Source: Planctomycetota bacterium
Lineage (GTDB): Bacteria; Planctomycetota; MHYJ01; JACQXL01; JACQZI01
Length of the DNA: 64,000 nt
Reading direction: 5' to 3'
Assembly: GCA_016207825.1 (NCBI GenBank)
Contig: JACQZI010000038.1
Location: 30,949 to 94,948 of the forward strand
The position numbers were made by a program, and so were the translations under genes. The notes below the pieces were generated by a model. It had not been told where the DNA came from, did no database searches, and saw only the letters and a program-made list of their open reading frames with translations. This document shows, one piece after another, positions 7,093 through 16,261 of the stretch. The stretch's first letter is position 1. Each line of letters opens with the position of its first letter.

Positions 7093-7728
7093 ATGGCTGC
7101 CCATCCAAAGAAACAAAATGCCATCCTGCTCATCGGACCAACCGGTTCCGGCAAAACACCGCTAGGGAATTTCATGGAAAAGAAAAGCTGGCAAGGCCGG
7201 CGATGCCGCCACTTCGATTTCGGAGAAAACCTGCGCCGTATCGCCGTCGGCAGATCATCTTCCATGTTCAACAGGAAAGAAACTGCTTTTATCCGCGATA
7301 TACTCTCTTCGGGCGCGCTTTTAAAGGATAAAGATTTTCTCGTTGCCGCCAAGACATTGAAATATTTCATAAAAAAGAAACGCGTCAAACCGGATGATTT
7401 CATTATCCTGAACGGGCTGCCCCGCCATACCGGGCAAGCAAAAGTAATGGCAAAAACGGTTGATATCAAAATGCTGATTAGCCTTGTTTCATCGCCGGAA
7501 ACTATCCTTAAAAGAATAAAAACCAATGCCGGCGGAGACAGGAAAGGGAGAACGGATGATAATATAGAATCTGTAGCTAAAAAACTGGAGCTATTCAGGA
7601 AGCACACAGTCTCATTAATTGAATATTACCGTAAACTGGGCGTAAAAATCGCTTCGGTTACCGTATCCGCACGCACCAAACCTAAAAACATACTGAACAC
7701 CCTGGAACAGGAACAAAACCGGCTATAA
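7093..7728 (+). CDS. Adenylate-kinase-like nucleoside monophosphate kinase
   Basis: This is a P-loop kinase of the nucleoside monophosphate kinase group. The Walker A motif is GPTGSGKTPLG at residues 15-25. The sequence FIILNGLPRHTGQA matches the conserved (D)GFPR stretch of adenylate kinase, with Asn in place of Asp and Leu in place of Phe. RIKTNAGGDRKGRTDDNIESVAKKLELF corresponds to the lid-side Arg segment (GRxDD) that binds the phosphates. At 211 residues it is a short-lid type. The changed NGLPR motif means substrate and activity are uncertain, so I do not assign adk. It stands alone between the RRM gene and an exported protein. Confidence 0.75.
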   Translation: MAAHPKKQNAILLIGPTGSGKTPLGNFMEKKSWQGRRCRHFDFGENLRRIAVGRSSSMFNRKETAFIRDILSSGALLKDKDFLVAAKTLKYFIKKKRVKPDDFIILNGLPRHTGQAKVMAKTVDIKMLISLVSSPETILKRIKTNAGGDRKGRTDDNIESVAKKLELFRKHTVSLIEYYRKLGVKIASVTVSARTKPKNILNTLEQEQNRL

Positions 7729-7845
7729 AATAATAATTAAGAAAAAATAATTATTTGCAAAACTTTTGCCTGTTTTAGGTGTATTATATATAAGAGAGAA
7801 TTATATACCAATATAACCCCATCTTCAAATAAGGAGGAGACGTTT

Positions 7846-8880
7846 ATGAATAAAAACATGCTGTTAGGGAAAAAGTGCTGGATAGCCCTGATTGCGGTTA
7901 CTTTGTTTGCACTAGTTTTAACTGAAGCCAATCTGTTTGCGGAAAATAAAGACCCGGCGGCCGGGAACAACGGGAACGTACCTCCTCTCCCACCGCGCGA
8001 GGAGAAGAAACAAAACCAGCAAAACAAGCAAAACCCACCGGTTAAAACAGATATGAAAGAAGTGGATGTTAAATGGCGCACGGATAAGCTTAAAGAAGCG
8101 TTTGAACTGGCGCGCAAGGAAAACAAATTCCTGTTCATTTATTTTATATTTTCGGAATTGGACAAATGCCCTCCTATTTATGACGGGAAAATATCTGCCT
8201 ATTCAAGGGACAAAGCCGTGTTTATCAAAATCCATGTTGAAACGGTAAAAGGCGAAATCAAAAATAAAAATATAGCCGAATTCTTTGAAAGGTATCAACT
8301 GGAAAAAGAAGGCGTTGCCGTGGTGCTGGACCAGCATCGTAATTTTATTGCAAAGCTGCCAGTCCCTGCCGCCAATAGCAAACTGCTTGCTTTGCTGGAA
8401 AAATCGGAACAAGCAATCGAGGAAACAGGAAAAAACCTCAAAAAACAGTGGGAAAAAGCAGTTAAGCTCAAGAAAGGCGACAATAAAAAAGAACTGATCA
8501 GAGAACTAAACAAAATCATCCAAACCAATCAGCATGGATACGAGGAGTTCGCCAATGCAAAAAAAGAGCTTGAAACGCTGAATGAACCGTTTAAAACACG
8601 GCTAAAAGAAATAATCAAGCAATATATTGTAAACGGAAAAGACAAAGAAGATACCATAAAAGAAACTATTGAACAGATGGAAATGCTGATTAAAGACTGC
8701 AAGGAACTGCCTGCGGAAGCCGATATACAAAACGCAATCGCCAAAATAAAAAAAGGAGAAGCCTTCCCCGATGAAGAAAAAGAAGCAGAAGAAAGCAAAG
8801 TAAAAGCGGAAGAAAAAGAAGCTCCTCCTGAAATTAATATTGACGATTTATTGGAAGAACCTGCCGCGGACGACATGTAA
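7846..8880 (+). CDS. Exported thioredoxin-fold-like protein with charged coiled-coil tail
   Basis: An N-terminal signal peptide (WIALIAVTLFALVLTEANLFA) precedes a linker rich in Pro, Gln and Lys. Residues about 65-185 (WRTDKLKEAFELARKENKFL FIYFIF and KNIAEFFERYQLEKEGVAVV LDQHRNFI) follow the pattern of thioredoxin-like domains acting on cell-envelope proteins. The CXXC is absent: only KCPPIY stands where it would be, so redox activity is unlikely. The C-terminal half is highly charged and probably coiled-coil, ending in an acidic tail (INIDDLLEEPAADDM). A good ribosome site (AAGGAGGAG) precedes ATG 7846. No operon partner; the gene downstream is convergent. Function unknown. Confidence 0.6.
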   Translation: MNKNMLLGKKCWIALIAVTLFALVLTEANLFAENKDPAAGNNGNVPPLPPREEKKQNQQNKQNPPVKTDMKEVDVKWRTDKLKEAFELARKENKFLFIYFIFSELDKCPPIYDGKISAYSRDKAVFIKIHVETVKGEIKNKNIAEFFERYQLEKEGVAVVLDQHRNFIAKLPVPAANSKLLALLEKSEQAIEETGKNLKKQWEKAVKLKKGDNKKELIRELNKIIQTNQHGYEEFANAKKELETLNEPFKTRLKEIIKQYIVNGKDKEDTIKETIEQMEMLIKDCKELPAEADIQNAIAKIKKGEAFPDEEKEAEESKVKAEEKEAPPEINIDDLLEEPAADDM

Positions 8881-8927
8881 CGCGTTAAAAGAAAAGACGG
8901 TTTATCTTTCCGGAGTGATAAAAGCAC

Positions 8928-10709
8928 CTAGTTGCTTATAACAGCTGCCCCTAAAGCGTCTTCGTACTCTTTCAAAAACCTTTGCGGAGAGATTCCGCTT
9001 TCAATCACCGACCACGGCAGTATTTCATCGGGCTTCCTAGGGCGGCGGGCATAATCATCCATCGAAAAACCGTTTTTATTAAACGCCTCCTCCCACAAGG
9101 CAAAGTTAAAAGCTTCATCCCAGGAATCAAACCGGCATCCTGACTTCCATACATCCAGGATGACTTTTCCCAGTTTCCTGTCTCCGCGCGCCATGGCGCC
9201 TTCTAAAACGTTGCGCGACCCGTCGTGGAATTTTAATTTTATCTTATTGGAACGGACGAGGGTTTTTATCAATTGCTGTTTGGCTTGTATTGCCTCTATC
9301 GAATCCATCGCCACCCACTGAAAAGCCGTATGCGGCTTGGGAGTAAAAGGCGATATTGTTACATTTATATTGCCTGCCCAGCCAGTGGCTTCTTTTCCCA
9401 TCAGGGATGATTTATTAATCATTTCAGATAGCATCTTGATATCTTCCTCTGTTTCGCCTGGTAACCCAATCATAAAATACAGCTTTATCAGATTCCAGCC
9501 GTTTTTATATGCCGACTTGATGGCTTCAAATAAATCTTCATCCCCTATCGGCTTATCGATAGTCCGGCGCAAACGTGTAGAACCGGCTTCCGGCGCCATG
9601 GTAAAACCTTCCTTGCGCACCGCGGACATTATTGCAGGCAGATTCCTTAATTGTTCATCTATATGTAAGGAAGGCAAAGAAATGCTTACCTTCCGTGCCC
9701 TGAAACGGGCGTTCAGGCGGGTCAAAAGCTCGGGTAGCCAGGGATAATCACCGCTTGATAAGGAAAGAAGAGAGATTTCATCATAACCCGTGCTTTTGTA
9801 TGTCTCCTCCGCCAGGTTTACCAGCGTCTCAACCGAACGATAACGCACGGGAGATTTTATCGTATTCGATATGCAAAACCTGCAGCTGTGCGGGCAACCC
9901 CTCATTATTTCCAGGTTGATTCTGTCATGCACGGCTTCGGCAAAGGGAATAACCGGGTTGGTCGGGTAAAAGGCATTGTCCAAATCTTCCAGCACCGCCT
10001 TCTTGATGGTCGGCGGAATATCATTATCTTTTGGTTTTATTGAAGCAACTGTCCCGTCCGCATTATATATAACATCATAAAGGCATGGTGCGTATAATGC
10101 CGGCACCCTTTTTACGAGCATCTTTATCATTTCATACCGGTTTTTCAGGTGTACCTTTTTCAGCAATAAAAATTCATCGCATAATTTTGGCAGGATATCC
10201 TCTCCATCCCCTATTACGAATATATCTATAAAATCAGACATGGGTTCGGGATTAAATACCGCCGGGCCGCCGGCGATGACAAGCGGGTCTTCAATACGGC
10301 GCTCGGCGCTTTTCAAGGGAATTCCGCCCAGATGAAGCATATTGAGCGTGTTGGTATAACACAATTCATGCTGCAGGGAAAACCCGATGATGTCAAATTC
10401 CTTGATCGGCGTATGAGTCTCCAGCGAATAAAGCGGGATATTATTCCCCTTCAACACCTTTTCCATATCCTTCCACGGGGTAAAAACACGCTCGGCAGCC
10501 ATATCGGGATTCTTGTTGATTATCCCGTAAAGAATCTGGATACCCAGGTGCGACATGCCTATTTTATATGTATCAGGAAAAGCAAGCAATAATTTCAGCC
10601 TGACAGAAGAATGATCCTTCACAATGGAATTAACCTCACCGCCGATATATTGCGAAGGATGCTGTGCGTTCAGCAATAACGGTTCAATTTGTTTCCAGAC
10701 GGATGACAT
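8928..10709 (-). CDS. B12-binding-like radical SAM protein (TIGR03960 type)
   Basis: The N-terminal third (RLKLLLAFPDTYKIGMSHLG IQILYGIINK and DIIGFSLQHELCYTN) matches the degenerate cobalamin-binding-like domain of this family. The radical SAM core carries the cluster motif CPHSCRFC (CxxxCxxC) around residues 272-279, then a TIM-barrel region (LLSLSSGDYPWLPELL, GFTMAPEAGSTRLRRTIDKP). This arrangement fits the TIGR03960 family, often found with a TIGR03936 protein and associated with ribosome or tRNA modification, though the reaction is unproven. The 593-residue length fits. The gene is single; its promoter lies so close to the ATG that the message may be leaderless, although a weak AAGGA lies just before the start. 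Confidence 0.85.
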   Translation of the reverse strand: MSSVWKQIEPLLLNAQHPSQYIGGEVNSIVKDHSSVRLKLLLAFPDTYKIGMSHLGIQILYGIINKNPDMAAERVFTPWKDMEKVLKGNNIPLYSLETHTPIKEFDIIGFSLQHELCYTNTLNMLHLGGIPLKSAERRIEDPLVIAGGPAVFNPEPMSDFIDIFVIGDGEDILPKLCDEFLLLKKVHLKNRYEMIKMLVKRVPALYAPCLYDVIYNADGTVASIKPKDNDIPPTIKKAVLEDLDNAFYPTNPVIPFAEAVHDRINLEIMRGCPHSCRFCISNTIKSPVRYRSVETLVNLAEETYKSTGYDEISLLSLSSGDYPWLPELLTRLNARFRARKVSISLPSLHIDEQLRNLPAIMSAVRKEGFTMAPEAGSTRLRRTIDKPIGDEDLFEAIKSAYKNGWNLIKLYFMIGLPGETEEDIKMLSEMINKSSLMGKEATGWAGNINVTISPFTPKPHTAFQWVAMDSIEAIQAKQQLIKTLVRSNKIKLKFHDGSRNVLEGAMARGDRKLGKVILDVWKSGCRFDSWDEAFNFALWEEAFNKNGFSMDDYARRPRKPDEILPWSVIESGISPQRFLKEYEDALGAAVISN

Positions 10710-10715
10710 ATCCTT

Positions 10716-10744
10716 ACTATAAATATATTACGTTGATTAGTCAA
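10716..10744 (-). promoter_or_regulatory. Promoter of the radical SAM gene
   Basis: Minus strand TTGACT (10744-10739), 17-bp spacer, TATAGT (10721-10716). Counting 7 bases downstream gives a start at or near the A of the ATG (10709). Confidence 0.75.
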
Positions 10745-10791
10745 CAATAAAAATTCAAGGCTGCTCGTGGAGAAAGTTATTTTCTTTTATT

Positions 10792-10820
10792 TTGCTTTTC
10801 ATAGCGTTTTCTATTAAAAT
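10792..10820 (+). promoter_or_regulatory. Promoter of the flavodoxin-recO-ftsH-comF run
   Basis: TTGCTT (10792-10797), 17-bp spacer, TAAAAT (10815-10820), 30 bp before the flavodoxin ATG, which has its own AAAGGA ribosome site. Confidence 0.6.
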
Positions 10821-10850
10821 CACCCTGCTTATAAAATAAAGGATAATATC

Positions 10851-11333
10851 ATGCAAATCCTGGTAATGTATTATTCAAGGAGCGGCAACACTAAAAAACT
10901 GTCTGAGGAAATCGCGCGCGGCGTAAAAGAAGTCGACGGCGTTTCCTGCCTGGTTAAATCCGTTTCGGAAGTGACCAAGGAAGATTTTCTGGAGTCGGAT
11001 GGAATCATTGCCGGCTCTCCGGTATATTTCGGGACGATGGCTGCCGAGATGAAAGCGGTGTTCGATAAATTCGTCTCCGTAAGGAGAAAGATGGAGAATA
11101 AAATCGGCGCGGCATTCGCCACAGCGGGAGATTCGACAGGCGGAAAAGAAACAACCCTTATGTCCATCTTCCAGGCAATGTTGATATACGGGATGATTAT
11201 CGCGGGTGACCCTCTGGATGCCACGGGCCATTATGGGGTGGCTTGTACCGGCGCACCGGATACCAGGACTTCGGAAAATGCCGCCAAACTCGGTAAACGT
11301 GTCGCCCTGCTCGTAAAAAAGATAAAATCTTAG
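10851..11333 (+). CDS. Flavodoxin-family protein
   Basis: The N-terminus ILVMYYSRSGNTKKLSEEIARGV is the FMN phosphate-binding loop (SxSGNT) of flavodoxins and the WrbA/NAD(P)H:quinone oxidoreductase group. SDGIIAGSPVYFGTMAAEMKAVFDKF is the second flavin-contact segment typical of WrbA-like proteins, and IGAAFATAGDSTGGKETT the third. At 160 residues it is short for WrbA (about 200), so electron carrier versus quinone reductase cannot be decided. It is the first gene of a plus-strand run through comF, with 14 bp to the metalloprotease gene. Confidence 0.85.
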   Translation: MQILVMYYSRSGNTKKLSEEIARGVKEVDGVSCLVKSVSEVTKEDFLESDGIIAGSPVYFGTMAAEMKAVFDKFVSVRRKMENKIGAAFATAGDSTGGKETTLMSIFQAMLIYGMIIAGDPLDATGHYGVACTGAPDTRTSENAAKLGKRVALLVKKIKS

Positions 11334-11347
11334 AAATGGAGTAAACC

Positions 11348-13963
11348 ATGAAAAAGATATTTTTCCTCCTGCTGTCAATCGCGGCTTTATTCGCCTATCT
11401 AGGATGCAACTCTACCGATGCGGGAACCGAAAATCCTGCCCAAAAAGAAGAATCCAAAGACAAGGAAAAACCGTTTGCCGAAGTTATCAAGGACTATACC
11501 CCCATTACAGGCTGTTTCAATATCTATTACAAAGCAGATGAAGGCAAGGCGTTCCTGGAAATAAAACCGGAACAATTTGATAATATTTACCTGTGTTCCA
11601 TCGTCCGCGAATCCGGCGACGGCGGATTCTTCGATTCCGCCTCCATGGAAGACAGTTTCCCGTTTATCTTCAGGAAAGTAAATAAAACCATCCAATTCAT
11701 CCATAAGAACGTTTATTACACGGCGGATAAATCGTCGCCGTTTTATAAAGCCATCGAGCGCGGGGTAAGCGATTCCTTGATGGGCTCGGCTAAAATAGAA
11801 TCCGCGCCCCACCCGGAAACAAAAGGAATCCTAATCGACCTGGGCAATCTTTTCCTGCAGGATTTCCCCCTTGTCTCATTTATTTTAAGCGAGTATGCCA
11901 AGCAAGATTATTCGTTCGACCGCGAGAACAGTTATTTCGCATCGCTTAAATCATTCTCGCGGAACACGGAAATCTCCGTTATCATGACCTTCCGGAGCGG
12001 ACGGCCCAAATGGGAAAATTCGGCTCTACCCGATGCGCGCGGTATGACCCTGCGTTACCATTACAGCCTGAGCGCACTGCCGGAAACCGGTTATACACCG
12101 CGCCTGGCAGATGACCGGATCGGGCATTTCATCACGATGTTCCAGGATTACACCACGGTCCTTAAAGATACACCTTATATCCGCTACGTTGAAAGATGGC
12201 GACTGGAAAAAGCCGCTCCCGACGCCGAGCTTTCTTCGCCCAAACAGCCGATAGTTTTCTGGATGGAAAAAACTATCCCTACCGAATTCCGCGAAGCAGT
12301 CAAAAAGGGTATTTTGCTGTGGAATAATGCTTTCGAGAAAATCGGAATCAAGGATGCGATAGAAGTACGCCAGCAACCGGATGACGCGGACTGGGATCCG
12401 GCCGATATTCGTTATAATACTATCTGCTGGATACTTAAACCAAGAAACGGTTATGCCGTCGGTCCGAGTCAGGCTAATCCGCTTACCGGCGAAATTTACG
12501 CGGCCGATATCAGGATTAGCGCAGATATCGTGCGCTCCACTTTCCTACAAATGGAAGAACTCATTGAGCCGGTGCAAAATAAATCCAAGCATAACCGGCA
12601 TCATCAATGCGATTATGGAAACGGGTTGAATTTCCAGGCGGCTTTCGGATTAGCACTCCTTAATTCACGTGGCTCTGTCTCGCCGGATGACCCTGAAATA
12701 AAAAAATTCATAAATGATTATATTACGGACCTGGTAGTCCACGAAGTCGGCCATACTCTCGGTTTAAGGCACAATTTCAAGGCAAGTTCAATAAGAAAAA
12801 TCAAAGAACTACATGACGCCTGTATTACCGAAAAATACGGCTACAGCGGCTCTGTAATGGATTACATGCCGATAAATATCGCCCCCAAAGGAATTAACCA
12901 GGGTGCTTACTGGCAAACCGAATTAGGTTATTATGATTACTGGGCAATTGAATACGCCTACAAACCACTTGATGCCAAAACTCTGGATGAGGAAAAAAAA
13001 GAACTGGATAAAATCGCCTCGCGCCTGGGGGAAAACGACCTGTCTTACGGCACGGATGAAGACTCCTTCGGATTCAGCCCGGAAGGCGTTGACCCGCTGT
13101 GCAACCAGTGGGATTTAAGCGACGACCCGATTACCTTTTTCCGGCTCAGGATAGAACTGGTCAAAGAATTATGGAAGAATATCGCCGAAGGTAAATTCGC
13201 CGAGCCGGGCATGCGTTATACGAAAATGAGGAACGCCTTTGCCGCCGGCTTCGGCGCTTATTCCGTTGCCGGATTATGCGCCTCCAAGTTTATCGGGGGG
13301 CTTTATTTCCGGCGCGACCATGCAGGCGACCCGGATAACCGCCTGCCTTTTGAACCGGTCTCCGCAGAAGAACAAAGAGCCGCCATCGCCTTCCTGCGGG
13401 AATATATCTTCGCCCCGGACGCTTTTTCCTTCCCGGCCGAATTATTAAACAAACTCTCGCCGGAAAGGTTTCCCCAGTTTGAACATTCCAACCAAAAAAT
13501 CGATTTTCCCATACATGCCTCCGTCCTGAATGTCCAGAAACCGGTGCTCGAACGGATTTACCACCCCATGGTCTTGCAACGGATAATCGATACCCAGTTG
13601 AAATATAAGGAAAACCAGGATGTATTTACACTGGCTGAATTATTTGCCAGGATGAGGGACGCCATCTGGTCTGAATTGCTGGTAAAATCCAACCTGCCTG
13701 CCGAAGCCTCGGCACAGGCAGGTATCAATTCATTCCGCCGCGCCCTGCAAAAAGAACACCTTGAAAAACTAATACAGCTGGCCGTCAAGCCTCCTGAAAG
13801 TATCCCCTCTGATGCCACGGCGCTTGCCCGCGCCGACCTGGTGGCGCTGGATTCGGAAATGGCCAAGCTCCTAAATGACACAATAGATATTACCACCAAG
13901 GCGCACTTGGAAGAATGCCGTGCGCTCATCGCCGGCGCTTTGAAAGCCGGCTACCAGAGATAA
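11348..13963 (+). CDS. Zinc-dependent metalloprotease lipoprotein (DUF4953/DUF5117 type)
   Basis: A lipoprotein signal (FLLLSIAALFAYLGC) precedes an 871-residue protein of the large zinc-metalloprotease family annotated DUF5117/DUF4953. The metzincin-like motif HEVGHTLGLRHNF (HExxHxxGxxH) at about residue 465 supplies three zinc-binding histidines and the catalytic Glu. A Met-turn-like YGYSGSVMDYMPIN follows about 40 residues on. The N-terminal half has the family's beta-rich prodomain-like region. The protein should face the periplasm or cell surface. Near residue 782 the stretch LPAEASAQAG is encoded by a palindrome (TGCCTGCCGAAGCCTCGGCA, about 13694-13721) that looks like a small in-frame repeat insertion. 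The stop is 3 bp before recO. Confidence 0.85.
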   Translation: MKKIFFLLLSIAALFAYLGCNSTDAGTENPAQKEESKDKEKPFAEVIKDYTPITGCFNIYYKADEGKAFLEIKPEQFDNIYLCSIVRESGDGGFFDSASMEDSFPFIFRKVNKTIQFIHKNVYYTADKSSPFYKAIERGVSDSLMGSAKIESAPHPETKGILIDLGNLFLQDFPLVSFILSEYAKQDYSFDRENSYFASLKSFSRNTEISVIMTFRSGRPKWENSALPDARGMTLRYHYSLSALPETGYTPRLADDRIGHFITMFQDYTTVLKDTPYIRYVERWRLEKAAPDAELSSPKQPIVFWMEKTIPTEFREAVKKGILLWNNAFEKIGIKDAIEVRQQPDDADWDPADIRYNTICWILKPRNGYAVGPSQANPLTGEIYAADIRISADIVRSTFLQMEELIEPVQNKSKHNRHHQCDYGNGLNFQAAFGLALLNSRGSVSPDDPEIKKFINDYITDLVVHEVGHTLGLRHNFKASSIRKIKELHDACITEKYGYSGSVMDYMPINIAPKGINQGAYWQTELGYYDYWAIEYAYKPLDAKTLDEEKKELDKIASRLGENDLSYGTDEDSFGFSPEGVDPLCNQWDLSDDPITFFRLRIELVKELWKNIAEGKFAEPGMRYTKMRNAFAAGFGAYSVAGLCASKFIGGLYFRRDHAGDPDNRLPFEPVSAEEQRAAIAFLREYIFAPDAFSFPAELLNKLSPERFPQFEHSNQKIDFPIHASVLNVQKPVLERIYHPMVLQRIIDTQLKYKENQDVFTLAELFARMRDAIWSELLVKSNLPAEASAQAGINSFRRALQKEHLEKLIQLAVKPPESIPSDATALARADLVALDSEMAKLLNDTIDITTKAHLEECRALIAGALKAGYQR

Positions 13964-13965
13964 AA

Positions 13966-14739
13966 ATGGATTACCGCAAAACGCAGGGGATCGTTATCAG
14001 GGTCATGGACTACCGCGAAAGCAGCCAGATTGTCACCATCTACACGCGCGATTACGGCAAAGTAACCCTCATGGCGCGCGGTAGCAGGAGGCAAAGGAAG
14101 GATATGGACGGACCTTTTGACCTTTTGACGTACTGCGAGGTGGTTTATATCTCCAACCCGCTTAAACAGATGAATATCTTGACCGGCAGCAAAATTTATG
14201 ATAATTTCAGTGCTTTGCGTAATACTTACGGGAAGCACCTGTATGGCTGGATGGTGGCGGAAATGCTGAATGAAATTACCCCGCCGGAAGATTCCAATCG
14301 GTCTTTATTCAGCCTGGCCAAGGCTACTCTTAGGAATATGTGCAAAACCCCGCTCCCCGAAAGCGTTCGGGGCGGTGAACCGTCCGGGGTAAAAGGCGAT
14401 GACGAAACACTGAAACTCTTGTTCTTTAATTTTCAGGTTCATGCCCTGAAACACCTGGGATACCTTTCGGCAAAAAACCTGAAAACAACTTCGTTTCCCC
14501 GGGGAATAATTTCCCGGAATGATTCCCGTGGCGTATTTGCGCTGGTCGAAAACCTGTTAAAGGCCAAAACCCCGCTGGGGCACCTGAAACTTTCCAGGGA
14601 AATGCTGACCAAGCTTTACGGGTTTCTGGATAAGTATATTTCGTGTATTACCGGGCGCCAATTGAAAGTAAGGATGTATGATGAAAACAAAGTTATACTT
14701 GGCACTGCTTTGTGCAATAACCGCGCTGGCAATATGTAA
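13966..14739 (+). CDS. recO: DNA repair protein RecO
   Basis: RecO helps load RecA in the RecFOR gap-repair pathway. The N-terminal OB-fold is clear: QGIVIRVMDYRESSQIVTIYTRDYGKVTLMARGSRR, then GPFDLLTYCEVVYISN. The helical C-terminal domain follows. The start at ATG 13966 gives the canonical N-terminus. Around residue 130 the sequence PLPESVRGGEPSGVKG interrupts the family pattern; its DNA contains the stem CCCCGAA-AGCG-TTCGGGG (14355-14372), so a palindromic element has been accepted in frame. The reading frame runs about 20 residues past the usual end and overlaps the next gene's start by about 60 bp, suggesting that the original stop was lost. Confidence 0.9.
   Translation: MDYRKTQGIVIRVMDYRESSQIVTIYTRDYGKVTLMARGSRRQRKDMDGPFDLLTYCEVVYISNPLKQMNILTGSKIYDNFSALRNTYGKHLYGWMVAEMLNEITPPEDSNRSLFSLAKATLRNMCKTPLPESVRGGEPSGVKGDDETLKLLFFNFQVHALKHLGYLSAKNLKTTSFPRGIISRNDSRGVFALVENLLKAKTPLGHLKLSREMLTKLYGFLDKYISCITGRQLKVRMYDENKVILGTALCNNRAGNM
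14355..14372. repeat. In-frame palindromic element stem inside recO
   Basis: The perfect 7-bp stem CCCCGAA / TTCGGGG with loop AGCG matches intergenic stems at 53730-53747 (loop TGCT) and 41007-41024 (loop GGCT). The surrounding codons have no counterpart in typical RecO. Confidence 0.65.
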
Positions 14740-15619
14740 CGGCTGTTCCGGGAGCAAAACGTTCCTGGTATCGGAATCCGAACCGCCCTCGCCGGCAATA
14801 GAAGCTGAGTATGTAAAAGCCGAGGCATTATTCAATAAAGGCGATAAATCATCGCTTAAAAAAGCCGCTTCCATACTGGAAGATAACCTCCCTATCGCGA
14901 TTAATTATGACCAGAAGGAAAAAATCGCTTACCTTCAGGCGGAAACTTATTACCGTCTGGGATGGTTTGAAAACGCTCAAGACGCCTATAAGGAATATCT
15001 CATCCATTTCACCAAAACCACCCATTTTGACCATGTCCTTGGGCGCCGTTATGAAATCGCCTTTATGTTCATCACCGGTAAAGTAAAACAGAAGCTCTTT
15101 GGACTGCGCATCCTTTCCGCCCGGGCCAGAGGCCTTGAAATAGTCCGCGAATTATTAAAGCAATACCCTTACGCGCCGGTTTCCGAAGGCAATCAGCTGG
15201 ATATGGCCGATTATCTTTACCAGCATAACGATTTGGACGAAGCGCAGACCGAATACGAAAGCTTCATGTCTGCTTTCCCCAAAAGCAAGTTCAAACACGT
15301 GGCTTTGTTTAGGTCTGGCGATATTTATCTCCGGCATTATAAAGGACCCCAATACCAGCCGACCGAACTGGAAAAGGCGGAAAAATGTTTCCGGCAATAT
15401 ATGGAAAACTACCCCAAAGAAGAACTCGCCGTCGAGGCCACAAAAAAGCTTGCCTTGATAGATAATCTTAAAGCCGAACGTGAATTCCTCGTCGCCAAAT
15501 TTTACCTTAAAACCAATCAACCCGACTCGGCGAAAATATACATGGAAGCCATTGTCAGGAATTACCCGGAGACCAAATGGGCGGCCGAAGCTAAAAAGAT
15601 GTTACCGACAATTAAGTAA
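14681..15619 (+). CDS. BamD-like outer-membrane assembly lipoprotein (TPR)
   Basis: The signal peptide ends in a lipobox-like NGC (LAICNGC). The mature part is a series of tetratricopeptide-like helices: IEAEYVKAEALFNKGDKSSL, AYLQAETYYRLGWFENAQDA YKEYLIHF, and LDEAQTEYESFMSAFPKSKF. BamD/YfiO proteins use this five-TPR fold to bring BamA and BamB-E together for outer-membrane protein insertion. At about 312 residues it is longer than E. coli BamD (245), as in many other phyla. I choose ATG 14681 (ATG 14678 is also possible) because AAGGA sits 6 bases upstream. The start overlaps recO out of frame. The neighbour lptE supports an outer-membrane biogenesis context. Confidence 0.75.
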   Translation: MKTKLYLALLCAITALAICNGCSGSKTFLVSESEPPSPAIEAEYVKAEALFNKGDKSSLKKAASILEDNLPIAINYDQKEKIAYLQAETYYRLGWFENAQDAYKEYLIHFTKTTHFDHVLGRRYEIAFMFITGKVKQKLFGLRILSARARGLEIVRELLKQYPYAPVSEGNQLDMADYLYQHNDLDEAQTEYESFMSAFPKSKFKHVALFRSGDIYLRHYKGPQYQPTELEKAEKCFRQYMENYPKEELAVEATKKLALIDNLKAEREFLVAKFYLKTNQPDSAKIYMEAIVRNYPETKWAAEAKKMLPTIK

Positions 15620-15731
15620 TCCCCGTTAGAAATACCGGTAATTAAATATGACTGATAACCTTAAAATCAAAACAGCCTTCATAAACCACGGGAAATTTAA
15701 TCACAAGCCAACTTTTCCTGACGGGGTAACC

Positions 15732-16241
15732 ATGATTAATCTTGCTAAAATAATGACCCTCAGCGCGATTGTTTCTTTTGTCATTGCCGCCGGCTGCGGT
15801 TACACGCCGGTTTATTATTCCAAAGGCGTTAAAAATATTGCCGTCCCTATCTTTGACAACCAGACTTTATGGCGCGGGTATGAATTCGAACTGACCAACC
15901 TGGTCCAGAACGAAATAATCTCCAAGATGCCCAATTACCGGATAGTCTCCAAAAATAATGACGCGGATATCGTAATTTACGGTACCATCACAAGCCTTTC
16001 CAAACCGGTAGTGACGGAAGGCGAGTTGGACCGGACAATCCAGTCCCAATTGGCCATGACTGTAAATATCGTGGTCAGAAACCGGCGTGATTCCAAGGTG
16101 CTTTTCCAGGGGAACCGGACCGAAACCGAACCTTTCACCGGGCAAAGGTCGGAAAATGAGGATTCCGCCAAGCGCGCCGTTTATGAAAAACTTGCCCGCT
16201 GGGTAACCAACGTGCTGGGAAACCAGGAAGCCCTTAAATAA
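15732..16241 (+). CDS. LPS-assembly lipoprotein LptE-like
   Basis: The protein has the LptE-family layout: lipobox AAGCGYTPVYYSKG, then VKNIAVPIFDNQTLWRGYEFELTNLVQNEIISK, the family's conserved beta-strand and first helix. The C-terminus contains SENEDSAKRAVYEKLARWVTNVL, the second helix. LptE plugs the LptD barrel that inserts lipopolysaccharide into the outer leaflet, so the cell probably makes LPS or similar glycolipid. An upstream ATG at 15648 would add 28 residues before the signal peptide; 15732 follows GGGG and starts the signal directly. It lies 20 bp ahead of ftsH. LptD is not in the window. Confidence 0.8.
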   Translation: MINLAKIMTLSAIVSFVIAAGCGYTPVYYSKGVKNIAVPIFDNQTLWRGYEFELTNLVQNEIISKMPNYRIVSKNNDADIVIYGTITSLSKPVVTEGELDRTIQSQLAMTVNIVVRNRRDSKVLFQGNRTETEPFTGQRSENEDSAKRAVYEKLARWVTNVLGNQEALK

Positions 16242-16261
16242 TTTTATAAAGAGGAGTCGAG

